A stretch of 6,337 bases of DNA from SHLJ01 sp041618535. Lineage in GTDB: Bacteria > Bacteroidota > Bacteroidia > Flavobacteriales > Flavobacteriaceae. Every line of letters starts with the position of its first letter. Positions within the stretch are counted from its first letter, which is position 1. The stretch spans positions 1 through 6,337 of the forward strand of contig JBFKFP010000158.1 of assembly GCA_041618535.1 (NCBI GenBank). The letters are read 5' to 3'. The translations under genes were made by a program, and so were the position numbers. A model generated the notes under the pieces. That model was not told where the DNA came from and made no database searches. It saw nothing but the letters and a program-made list of their open reading frames with translations. Shown here piece after piece: positions 1 through 6,089 of the stretch.

Positions 1-222
1 GGACCGAGTTGGACAAACCTCTGGTGTATCTGTTGTCACGCCAGTTGCATAGCAGAGTAGCTACCTTTGGAAGGGATAAGCGCTGAAAGCATATAAGCGC
101 GAAACCCACCACAAGATGAGATTTCTTTAAAGGGTCGTGGAAGACTACCACGTTGATAGGCTACAGGTGTAAAGGCAGTAATGTCATAGCCGAGTAGTAC
201 TAATAACCCATAGGCTTATTGT
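1..222 (+). rRNA. 23S ribosomal RNA, 3' end (partial)
   Basis: This is the last part (domain VI) of the large-subunit rRNA; the gene enters from outside the window. Conserved blocks align in order with the end of E. coli 23S: 'ctggtgt.tctgttgtcacgcca' near 21-43, 'gctgaaagcat.taagc.cgaaac' near 82-106, 'agatgag' near 114, 'acgttgatagg' near 151-161, and 'gtactaataaccca.aggctta' near 197-218. The exact 3' end is uncertain by several bases; I place it just after the 'ggcttatt' stretch that closes the terminal helix. Family knowledge: 23S lies upstream of 5S in a bacterial rRNA operon, and the 5S gene does follow here on the same strand. The identity is certain; only the end position is inferred. 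Confidence 0.95.
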
Positions 223-252
223 ACCGTGCTTTTTAATTCATGTAACTTTTTT

Positions 253-270
253 CAATATGTTAAGATATTG
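253..270. repeat. Inverted repeat 1 in 23S-5S spacer (6-bp stem)
   Basis: The arms 'caatat' (253-258) and 'atattg' (265-270) are perfect reverse complements around a 6-base loop. It is the first of three inverted repeats that abut without any base between them. In the rRNA precursor it would form a small hairpin just after the 23S 3' end. A short AT-rich stem like this is weak alone; its position in the series makes it worth recording. Confidence 0.4.
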
Positions 271-288
271 GTCACGCCAAGGCGTGAC
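271..288. repeat. Inverted repeat 2 in 23S-5S spacer (perfect 8-bp stem)
   Basis: The arms 'gtcacgcc' (271-278) and 'ggcgtgac' (281-288) are perfect reverse complements separated by 'aa'. They are GC-rich in an otherwise AT-rich spacer, so the hairpin or cruciform should be stable, although opening the innermost pair would be needed for a normal loop. No T-run follows, so it is not a terminator. It may be part of the rRNA processing structure or half of an inserted palindromic element. It abuts the repeats on both sides. Confidence 0.6.
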
Positions 289-352
289 AGTAATTAGTAG
301 ATAGTGCGTAGTGGTTAGTTTACTAACACCTAACACCTAAAAACTAATTACT
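289..352. repeat. Long imperfect palindrome directly before 5S rRNA
   Basis: Two 31-base arms (289-319 and 322-352) surround 'tt'. The outer ten bases ('agtaattagt' against 'actaattact') pair perfectly, and the inner part pairs with several G-U wobbles and a few mismatches, so as RNA on the plus strand it can fold into one long hairpin. Both arms are built from low-complexity 'ttagt'/'actaa' units. My recollection is that similar 'ttagt'-rich hairpins are dispersed in flavobacterial genomes, which would make it a miniature repeat rather than a spacer-specific structure. It ends eight bases before the 5S stem, so it could also guide 5S precursor cleavage. The fold is visible; the role is inferred. 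Confidence 0.55.
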
Positions 353-360
353 AACCTTTT

Positions 361-467
361 AAGGTGGTTATTGCAATGGGGCTCACCTCTTACCATTCCG
401 AACAGAGAAGTTAAGCCCATTAGCGCCGATGGTACTGCTATTTGTGGAAGAGTAGGTCACCGCCTTG
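361..467 (+). rRNA. rrf: 5S ribosomal RNA
   Basis: This is a complete 5S rRNA of roughly 107 bases. The closing helix is visible: 'aaggtggt' at 361-368 pairs with 'accgcctt' at 459-466. Between the arms lie the conserved loop 'ccattccgaacagagaag' (393-410), 'ttaagccc' (411-418) and the 'gcgccgatggtactg' block (423-437). It sits about 140 bases after the 23S end on the same strand and is followed by a terminator, so it closes the rRNA operon. The end positions could differ by one or two bases. Confidence 0.95.
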
Positions 468-473
468 TTTGGG

Positions 474-508
474 AACCCTCGCTTATTTAAGCGGGGGTTT
501 CTTTTTTT
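474..508 (+). terminator. Intrinsic terminator of the rRNA operon
   Basis: The arms 'aaccctcgctt' (474-484) and 'aagcgggggtt' (489-499) pair over 11 bases with a single G-U pair, around an 'attt' loop. A tail of T residues broken by one C (500-508) follows. This is a classic Rho-independent terminator for plus-strand transcription, seven bases after 5S. The other strand has no T-run, so it should not efficiently stop the minus-strand pseudogene that ends at 527. Confidence 0.9.
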
Positions 509-526
509 ATACCCTTTTCTATTTGA

Positions 527-1037
527 TTATCGTCTCAGAGAAAAATGCCCTCTGTGCTGCAGAATGGTTCCATCGGTTTTCAACAGTTCCACCTTGATCC
601 AGTAATCTGATTGTAGCAGGGCTTCCCCGTTGAACTGCCCCTGTCCGGCCTTCACCAAAAGAAACCATCTCCTTTATTATTTTTCCATTTGATAAGAATG
701 GTATACTGAATCTCGGCATTTCCAACTCCTTATATGGCAAGAAGTCCCCCGGTGATGCTCCAGTTTGTGTTTTTATTAGAATGAGTGGCTTTAAGTGTGA
801 GTTGTTCGAGACCAATTTGACAACCGCTTATAATCGGAATATTCAATGATTCAATCTCGGAATCGTCTGGATGGACAATATTAAAAACGGTAACAATCGG
901 AATGCTGCTCAACAGGTAATATGCCTGATTACCATGCGCATAAGAATACGGTGGGATGTTGTCTTGACCGGTTTGAGCGAAATTTAACCCGATAAGGGGA
1001 TAATCACTACGAGATATTTATTCCTGGTTCCAGCCAT
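527..1037 (-). pseudogene. Broken gene for a secreted protein with T9SS type B C-terminal sorting domain
   Basis: Read on the minus strand, three reading frames together give one protein-like product. From ATG at 1037 it starts 'MAGTRNKYLVVIIPL', a lipophilic signal peptide. After one base is restored in the G run at 996-999 it continues 'IGLNFAQTGQDNIPPYS'. After one G is removed from 746-750 it runs through 'ELEMPRFSIPFLSNGKIIKE', and after one G is removed from 638-641 it ends 'GQFNGEALLQSDYWIKVE', then 'TDGTILQHRGHFSLRR' and a stop at 527-529. The repaired frame is exactly 170 codons. The ending fits the T9SS type B sorting domain, which typically has NGK.., G..NG..L..DYW, ..GHFSL.R. The usual FFTPNGDG motif and the GWDG tryptophan (here GRTG) are lost. 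The middle, about residues 27-85, is unrecognised. Decay is the likeliest reading; homopolymer base-calling error is the alternative. Confidence 0.65.
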
Positions 1038-1140
1038 TTCTTATGGTTTCTTCGCCAACGCATTATTAATGAGGTTTTCAGAAGATTCCGAGATGAAACA
1101 TTAGGAAAAAAATTTAATGAGTGCCAGGAAAACGGAATTA

Positions 1141-2283
1141 TTAATCCCTTAAAATGCTCCGTGAAATAACGATCTTCTGAATCTCACTTGTACCTTCATA
1201 GATCTGGGTGATCTTGGCATCACGCATCAATCGCTCAACATGGTATTCCTTTACGAATCCATTTCCTCCAAGGATCTGAACGGCTTCAACGCTTTGTTCC
1301 ATTGCTACCTGGGATGCATATAATTTTGCCATGGCACTGGCCTCATCATAGTTGTTACCCTGGTCCTTGTCCCATGCCGCCTTCATAACAAGGTATCGGG
1401 CAGCTTCTATTTGGGTAGCCATATCAGCAAGTTTGAATGCAATAGCCTGGTGATTGCATATTTCAGTGCCGAATGCCTTTCTTTCTTTTGAATATTTTCT
1501 GGCGATCTCATATGCTCCTGAAGCGATCCCCAGTGCCTGGGCTGCAATGCCAATCCGTCCGCCTGACAAGGTTTTCATCGCAAACTTAAACCCAAAGCCA
1601 TCTTCGCCTATCCTGTTTTCCTTCGGGACCCTAACATCGTTGAATTGCAGGGTATGAGTATCACTCCCTCTTATCCCGAGCTTGTCTTCCTTTGGGCCGA
1701 TGTCGAAACCCGGCATTCCTTTTTCAACTATAAAAACATTTATTCCCTTATGGCCTTTCTCCCTGTCGGTTTGAGCTATGACCAGGTATATGTCCGATCT
1801 TCCACCGTTTGTTATCCAGTTTTTGGTGCCGTTAATTATATAATGATCCCCGTCTTCAATGGCTGTAGTCCGTTGTGAAGTGGCATCGCTCCCGGCCTCG
1901 GGTTCACTCAGGCAAAACGCTCCCAAATATTCACCTGACGCTAATTTGGTCAGGTATTTCTCCTTTTGTTCCTCGGTTCCAAAGGCCTCTATACCGTAGC
2001 AAACAAGAGAGTTATTCACAGAAACTATCACAGAGGCCGATGCGTCAATCTTCGATAGTTCTTCCATGATAAGTACATAGGAAATGGTGTCCATGCCGCT
2101 CCCACCGTATTTAGGATCCACCATGATGCCCATAAACCCGAGTTCAGCCATTTTCCTTACCAACTCATCCGGGAATTGTTGTTTTTCGTCGCGCTCAATC
2201 ACACCTGGAAGCAATTCGGTATTTGCAAAGTCTCTAGCAGCTTCACGTATCATAAGATGCTCTTCAGAAAGGCTGAAATCCAT
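1141..2283 (-). CDS. Acyl-CoA dehydrogenase (short/branched-chain type)
   Basis: This FAD-dependent cytoplasmic enzyme makes the alpha-beta double bond in acyl-CoA thioesters and passes electrons to electron-transferring flavoprotein. At 380 residues it has the usual family length, with the N-terminal helical domain, a middle beta domain and a C-terminal helical domain. Both family signatures are present: CLSEPEAGSD at 124-133 and Q..GG.G(F)..(E)Y..ER..RD at 336-355. The catalytic base should be E363 in 'QIYEGTSEIQ', the position used by short-chain and butyryl-CoA dehydrogenases rather than the isovaleryl/long-chain position. The overall sequence resembles the SCAD/butyryl group; exact chain-length preference cannot be read from sequence. 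The ATG at 2283 gives the standard 'MDFSLSEEH' start, and no Shine-Dalgarno is seen, as expected in Bacteroidota. It is divergent from anmK across 92 bases and has its own promoter candidate. No clear terminator follows. Confidence 0.93.
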   Translation of the reverse strand: MDFSLSEEHLMIREAARDFANTELLPGVIERDEKQQFPDELVRKMAELGFMGIMVDPKYGGSGMDTISYVLIMEELSKIDASASVIVSVNNSLVCYGIEAFGTEEQKEKYLTKLASGEYLGAFCLSEPEAGSDATSQRTTAIEDGDHYIINGTKNWITNGGRSDIYLVIAQTDREKGHKGINVFIVEKGMPGFDIGPKEDKLGIRGSDTHTLQFNDVRVPKENRIGEDGFGFKFAMKTLSGGRIGIAAQALGIASGAYEIARKYSKERKAFGTEICNHQAIAFKLADMATQIEAARYLVMKAAWDKDQGNNYDEASAMAKLYASQVAMEQSVEAVQILGGNGFVKEYHVERLMRDAKITQIYEGTSEIQKIVISRSILRD

Positions 2284-2321
2284 ATAAAATCTGAAATTAA
2301 AAGATTCTTAAAAAAGGAATT

Positions 2322-2352
2322 CAAAGATACTCCATAATTGATTTATATTCAA
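2322..2352 (-). promoter_or_regulatory. Bacteroidota-type promoter for the acyl-CoA dehydrogenase
   Basis: On the minus strand a perfect TAnnTTTG -7 element (TATCTTTG, 2329 down to 2322) lies 20 bases downstream of a TTG -33 element (2352-2350). This matches the primary sigma factor consensus described for Bacteroides and relatives. Transcription would start around 2315-2318 and leave a leader of about 32-35 bases before the ATG at 2283. The match is visible; promoter activity is inferred. Confidence 0.55.
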
Positions 2353-2375
2353 TATTCCTTCCTATTTTTACGAAT

Positions 2376-3440
2376 ATGAAAATCGATTCTTACAAGGTTT
2401 TAGGTGTGATGTCAGGGACTTCCCTCGACGGTATCGACTATTGCCATGTCGTTTTCGAATTGGATAAAGCCTGGCGATTTAAAATTCTTGAAACGGAAAC
2501 AAGAGCCTATCCTGGTATTTGGCAAAGGAAACTCAGGGAAGCTATCTCACTTCCTCCTGATCGATTAAAAGAGCTCGATCGAGAATATACCGCCTTCCTT
2601 GCCGGACAGATATCTGACTTTCTAGGGAAACACCATATCTCTGACCTGGATGCCGTATGTTCTCATGGCCATACTATTCTGCATCAACCGGATAAGGGTA
2701 TCACTTATCAGATTGGCAACCTTCCGGTCTTAGCAAAAAATACGGGGGTAAAACTTATCTGTGACTTCAGGGTCCGGGACGTAAAGCTGGGCGGACAGGG
2801 GGCACCCTTGGTCCCTGTAGGAGATAAGTTGTTATTTCCTGAATTTGACGCCTGCCTGAATTTAGGGGGTTTCTCCAATGCGTCATTCGATATAGATCAG
2901 CAGCGTATTGCATACGATATTTGTCCGGTCAACATTGTGCTTAACCAGCTGTCAGGTGAAATCGGATTGGCCTATGATCATGATGGAGCGTTGGCAAAAA
3001 CAGGCCGTACCAATCAAGACATGTTAACCGAATTGGATAATCTTGAATTCTACAGGTCCCTGCGACCAAAGTCGCTCGGACTTGAATGGGTTAGGCAAAA
3101 TATCGACCCTGTTTTAATGAGTTATAATATCCCGATAAAGGACAAACTCGCAACCTTCGTTGAACATATCGCACGTCAGATCTCGACCCAGCTTAATCCA
3201 CTTAATTTCAATCGGGTTCTGGTTACCGGAGGAGGAGCTTTAAATAATTTCCTGATTGAAAGAATTGGAAACCTGGCAACAGCAAAACTCGTTATTCCTG
3301 ATAAACAGATCCTGGAATTCAAAGAAGCCCTTATATTTGGGTTTCTCGGTGTTTTACGGATGAGAAATGAAGTTAATTGCCTTAAAAGTGTTACCGGTGC
3401 CAGTACCGATCATTCCTCGGGAGAAATTTACCTGCCATAA
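2376..3440 (+). CDS. anmK: Anhydro-N-acetylmuramic acid kinase
   Basis: AnmK phosphorylates and hydrolyses 1,6-anhydro-MurNAc to MurNAc-6-phosphate in the cytoplasm, returning turned-over peptidoglycan sugar to metabolism. The 354-residue product has the N-terminal nucleotide-binding motif GVMSGTSLDGID at 10-21, SHGHTI.H.P at 96-105, CDFRVRD..LGGQGAPLVP at 129-147, LNLGGFSN at 161-168, and the C-terminal ATP-site motif VLVTGGGALNN at 281-291. By my recalled alignment with the Pseudomonas enzyme, D181 in 'AYDICPVN' matches its catalytic base Asp182. The length is slightly under the proteobacterial norm (about 365-370), as usual in this phylum. The ATG at 2376 gives the normal start for the family. 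It is transcribed away from the acyl-CoA dehydrogenase. I see no MurNAc-6-P etherase (MurQ) gene nearby, so the next recycling step must be encoded elsewhere if present. Confidence 0.95.
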   Translation: MKIDSYKVLGVMSGTSLDGIDYCHVVFELDKAWRFKILETETRAYPGIWQRKLREAISLPPDRLKELDREYTAFLAGQISDFLGKHHISDLDAVCSHGHTILHQPDKGITYQIGNLPVLAKNTGVKLICDFRVRDVKLGGQGAPLVPVGDKLLFPEFDACLNLGGFSNASFDIDQQRIAYDICPVNIVLNQLSGEIGLAYDHDGALAKTGRTNQDMLTELDNLEFYRSLRPKSLGLEWVRQNIDPVLMSYNIPIKDKLATFVEHIARQISTQLNPLNFNRVLVTGGGALNNFLIERIGNLATAKLVIPDKQILEFKEALIFGFLGVLRMRNEVNCLKSVTGASTDHSSGEIYLP

Positions 3441-3477
3441 TTAAGATGGAATTCATCACATTAGTTCGAGAGTTTTT

Positions 3478-3485
3478 TATATTTG
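3478..3485 (+). promoter_or_regulatory. Candidate -7 element upstream of nhaD
   Basis: TATATTTG is a perfect match to the Bacteroidota -7 consensus TAnnTTTG and lies 46 bases before the nhaD start, in the 91-base gap after anmK. No TTG is found at a suitable distance upstream, so it is only half a promoter. If used, transcription would begin near 3490-3492 and the leader would include the palindrome at 3518-3531. Confidence 0.35.
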
Positions 3486-3517
3486 TTAGAGAGCTTACCT
3501 AATAAACTAACTAATCG

Positions 3518-3531
3518 AAAAGTAAACTTTT
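3518..3531. repeat. Palindrome touching the nhaD start codon
   Basis: 'aaaagt' (3518-3523) and 'actttt' (3526-3531) are perfect reverse complements around 'aa', and the last base directly precedes the ATG at 3532. As RNA it could form a short weak hairpin in the initiation region; as DNA it could be a small operator. It is AT-rich and short, so chance is possible. Confidence 0.3.
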
Positions 3532-4926
3532 ATGGAGACACTGATCATCGTAATCTTTATAGTCGGATATCTCGCAATTACCCTTGAACACAACCTTAAA
3601 ATAGATAAGCTCATCCCGGCCCTTATCATGATGGCTCTGAGTTGGGCGATGATCGCTCTTGGTATTGACGATTTCAAGCAGTGGTTCGACTCCGGGCAGC
3701 ACGCCCTCCTGGAAAACTTTGGTTTGTTGGAGCATGAGGACAAGATGCACCTCATGGAAGAGACCCTGCTTCACCATCTTGGAAAAACGGCAGAAATACT
3801 GGTGTTCCTCCTTGGAGCAATGACCATTGTTGAGATCATAGATTATTTCGATGGCTTCTCAACCATAAAAGGCTTTGTGAAAACCAGGAGTAAGAAGAAA
3901 ATACTCTGGTTTTTCTGCATCATGGCGTTCATCTTATCTGCCATCATAGATAACCTGACCGCAACTATAGTATTAGTTTCTATTCTTCAGAAAATAGTTC
4001 CTGACCGGAATTCAAGGATTTGGTATGCGGGATTGATAATAATCGCCGCGAACGCCGGTGGTGCCTGGTCACCTATCGGTGACGTCACCACCACCATGCT
4101 TTGGATCGGGGATAAGGTTACAACAATGAACCTGATTAAATTCCTGTTTATCCCATCTCTGGTGTGCATGATAATACCCGCATTTCTTGCCTCGTTTTTA
4201 CCGGCTTTCAAAGGCGAGATCGACTTAGTGGAAGATGAGGACAATCAACCAAAATCGAAATTCAGCTCTACCATGTTATACCTTGGCCTGGGAGCTATTA
4301 TTTCTGTGCCTGTCTTCAAAACGGTAACTCATTTGCCACCATATGTCGGGATGATGTTTGCCCTTGGTGTTGTTGCTGTTTTTGCGGAAATCTACAGTTC
4401 TACTAAATTCAGCATGTCAGCAGTGGAAAGACATGAGCATGATGCTCACGCTCATCACAGCCCGGTTCATCATTCTCTTTCCAAGATAGAGATGCCTAGT
4501 ATACTGTTTTTCCTGGGGATATTAATGGCGGTAGCTGCTCTTGAATCTCTTGGTTTATTATTCGGATTTGCCTTAAATCTTCAGGAGGTAATGCCAATGC
4601 TGGGTACGGAAATGCCCGGTACAGCAGTATCAGATATCGTGATAGTCTTGCTTGGCTTCGGATCTGCGGTAATTGACAATGTGCCTCTTGTTGCAGCCAG
4701 TTTAGGGATGTTCTCTGAGCCAATTGATGATCAACTCTGGCATTTTATAGCATACTCTGCCGGTACTGGTGGGAGCATGTTGATCATTGGTTCCGCAGCC
4801 GGGGTAGTGGCCATGGGAATGGAGAAAATGGACTTTTTCTGGTATCTGCGCAAAATAGCCTGGCTGGCCGCGATCGGGTTTATTGGCGGGGCGTTGGTAT
4901 TCTTCTTAACGAGAATGTGGTTTTAA
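3532..4926 (+). CDS. nhaD: NhaD-type Na+/H+ antiporter
   Basis: This inner-membrane transporter of the ion transporter (ArsB/NhaD) superfamily should extrude Na+ (or Li+) in exchange for protons, which suits a saline habitat. The 464 residues contain about eleven hydrophobic segments. Family-type motifs are visible in both halves: SAIIDNLTATIVLVS at 136-150, NAGGAWSPIGDVTTTM at 174-189, GSAVIDNVPLVAAS at 377-390 and SAGTGGSMLIIGSAAG at 409-424. The paired 'IDN' sites carry the buried Asp-Asn residues expected for cation binding. Oddities are an acidic segment at 229-237 and a histidine cluster at 301-314 (seven His in 14 residues) in a hydrophilic loop before the second half. The ATG at 3532 starts straight into the first membrane helix, with no Shine-Dalgarno. 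An ArsB-like function is less likely given the NhaD-specific motifs. The gene lies 56 bases upstream of exbB on the same strand. Confidence 0.9.
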   Translation: METLIIVIFIVGYLAITLEHNLKIDKLIPALIMMALSWAMIALGIDDFKQWFDSGQHALLENFGLLEHEDKMHLMEETLLHHLGKTAEILVFLLGAMTIVEIIDYFDGFSTIKGFVKTRSKKKILWFFCIMAFILSAIIDNLTATIVLVSILQKIVPDRNSRIWYAGLIIIAANAGGAWSPIGDVTTTMLWIGDKVTTMNLIKFLFIPSLVCMIIPAFLASFLPAFKGEIDLVEDEDNQPKSKFSSTMLYLGLGAIISVPVFKTVTHLPPYVGMMFALGVVAVFAEIYSSTKFSMSAVERHEHDAHAHHSPVHHSLSKIEMPSILFFLGILMAVAALESLGLLFGFALNLQEVMPMLGTEMPGTAVSDIVIVLLGFGSAVIDNVPLVAASLGMFSEPIDDQLWHFIAYSAGTGGSMLIIGSAAGVVAMGMEKMDFFWYLRKIAWLAAIGFIGGALVFFLTRMWF

Positions 4927-4982
4927 ATACTTAATCACGAATTAGATCGTTATATTTCAGTATAATTTAACAACAAAAACGT

Positions 4983-5687
4983 ATGTTGAAAACATCACTT
5001 ATGATTGCCATTCAAGACGATGTTGAATTGTTGACCGGCGAAGAGTCGGTTGAAAAAACCCTGTCCATCATTGAACTAATCCAAAGTGGCGGAATAGCCG
5101 GGCAATTGATTATCATATTGCTGTTTGTATTGCTCATGGTGGCTTCCTACATCTATTTCGAAAGATTATTCGCGATTAAATCCGCATCAAGGGTTGATCC
5201 GAATTTTATGAACCAGATCAAGGAAAATGTTTCTGCAGGTAAGGTGGATGCAGCCAAATTGCTTTGTGCACAGCATAATTCTCCAGTATCAAGATTGATC
5301 GATAAAGGCATTGCGCGAATTGGCAGGCCGTTGGAGGATATCAACATAGCAATAGAAAATGCGGGCAGGCTGGAAGTTTACGGACTGGAGAAAAATGTCA
5401 GTGTACTGGCTACAATTTCCGGCGCTGCACCTATGATAGGGTTCCTTGGTACGGTTATTGGAATGATACTATCAATATTCGAGATAGCGAATTCAGGAGG
5501 ACAGATCGATATTAAGTTGCTCGCAGATGGCCTTTACACGGCAATGACAACCACGGTTGCCGGATTAATTGTCGGGATAATTACCTATATCGCCTACAAC
5601 CATCTGGTGGTGAGAACGAATAAGGTCATCCATAAAATGGAGTATAACTCTGTTGAGTTCCTGGATCACCTGAACGAACCAGTTTAA
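4983..5687 (+). CDS. exbB: MotA/TolQ/ExbB proton channel family protein (ExbB)
   Basis: ExbB forms the pentameric inner-membrane scaffold that, with ExbD, uses the proton gradient to drive TonB. The 234-residue product has three membrane helices: about 40-60, 142-168 and 185-210. A cytoplasmic loop between the first two includes EDINIAIENAGRLEVYGLEK at 118-137. The core motif ISGAAPMIGFLGTVIGMI at 145-162 is the strongest family sign; T157 fits the channel threonine T148 of E. coli ExbB, and T191 in 'TTTVAGL' fits T181. The position of E. coli E176 appears to be T186 here, a difference listed under findings. The N-terminal region of about 38 residues is longer than a minimal ExbB and starts MLKTSLMIAIQ; ATG at residue 7 is an alternative start. 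Three bases separate it from exbD. A near-consensus -7 (TATATTTC, 4951-4958) lies 25 bases upstream, so it may have its own promoter. Confidence 0.92.
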   Translation: MLKTSLMIAIQDDVELLTGEESVEKTLSIIELIQSGGIAGQLIIILLFVLLMVASYIYFERLFAIKSASRVDPNFMNQIKENVSAGKVDAAKLLCAQHNSPVSRLIDKGIARIGRPLEDINIAIENAGRLEVYGLEKNVSVLATISGAAPMIGFLGTVIGMILSIFEIANSGGQIDIKLLADGLYTAMTTTVAGLIVGIITYIAYNHLVVRTNKVIHKMEYNSVEFLDHLNEPV

Positions 5688-5690
5688 AAT

Positions 5691-6083
5691 ATGAATATCA
5701 AAGGAAGAAATAAGGTCACACCGGAATTCAGCATGTCCTCCATGACGGATATCGTATTCCTGTTATTGATCTTCTTTATGTTAGCTTCAACCTTGGTCAC
5801 AACCAATGCGATAGATATCATTTTACCCAAAGCCAGTGGGAAAACAGAAAATAAGAAATCGGTAAGTGTAAGCATTAAGGATGACCTATCTTATTATATC
5901 GACCAGAAGCGGGTGGGAGAAAGCGTGCTTGAGAGTGAACTCGTCGCCATGCTGTCTGCCGAAACCAAACCCACTATTGTGCTCAGGGCTGAGAAGTCAG
6001 TCCCTATTGATAATGTGGTAAAGGTGATGGATATAGCAAACAGGAATAAGTTTAAAGTGATACTGGCCGTGCGGCCCAACTAA
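5691..6083 (+). CDS. exbD: Biopolymer transport protein ExbD
   Basis: ExbD is the partner of ExbB in the TonB-energising motor. The 130-residue protein has a short cytoplasmic start, one membrane helix at about 20-38, and a periplasmic domain. The key signature SMTDIVFLLLIFFML spans 17-31, and D20 corresponds to the essential protonatable Asp25 of E. coli ExbD. The periplasmic part (about 45-130) shows the usual pattern, with D..YYIDQKRV near 65-75 and PTIVLRAEKSVPID at 94-107. The length is typical for the small ExbD form. It starts three bases after the exbB stop and ends six bases before the tonB start, so the three genes are surely cotranscribed. Only one ExbD is seen here, whereas many Bacteroidota clusters carry two different ExbD copies. 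Confidence 0.95.
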   Translation: MNIKGRNKVTPEFSMSSMTDIVFLLLIFFMLASTLVTTNAIDIILPKASGKTENKKSVSVSIKDDLSYYIDQKRVGESVLESELVAMLSAETKPTIVLRAEKSVPIDNVVKVMDIANRNKFKVILAVRPN

Positions 6084-6089
6084 AGGCAT

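Noticed and set aside
223..360. tRNA gene in the 23S-5S spacer
   Set aside because: No T-loop 'gttcgaatc'-like sequence or acceptor stem is present; the spacer is filled by the hairpin series.
519..912. Two overlapping minus-strand open frames (98 and 60 codons) as independent hypothetical genes
   Set aside because: They are pieces of one broken T9SS-cargo gene: the sorting-domain ending continues in a third frame, and the signal peptide lies upstream of both. Neither frame alone has a sensible start or domain.
854..1094. 11-base inverted repeat 'atctcggaatc' (854-864) and 'gattccgagat' (1084-1094)
   Set aside because: A repeat of this length can arise by chance in about 600 bases. The arms are far apart, one lies inside the pseudogene, and no transposase or target duplication is seen.
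1454..2287. Several plus-strand open frames of 60-80 codons
   Set aside because: They lie antisense inside the acyl-CoA dehydrogenase, which has complete family signatures. They have no recognisable domain or promoter.
2338..2370. TTG ... TATTTTTA as a promoter for anmK
   Set aside because: The -7 element has one mismatch in a very AT-rich stretch, the spacing is 22, and transcription would start at or after the anmK start codon. Too weak to list as a feature.
3444..3480. Terminator after anmK ('gatggaattcatc' followed by a T-run at 3473-3478)
   Set aside because: The stem has only four pairs and is separated from the T-run by about 15 bases, so it does not fit an intrinsic terminator.
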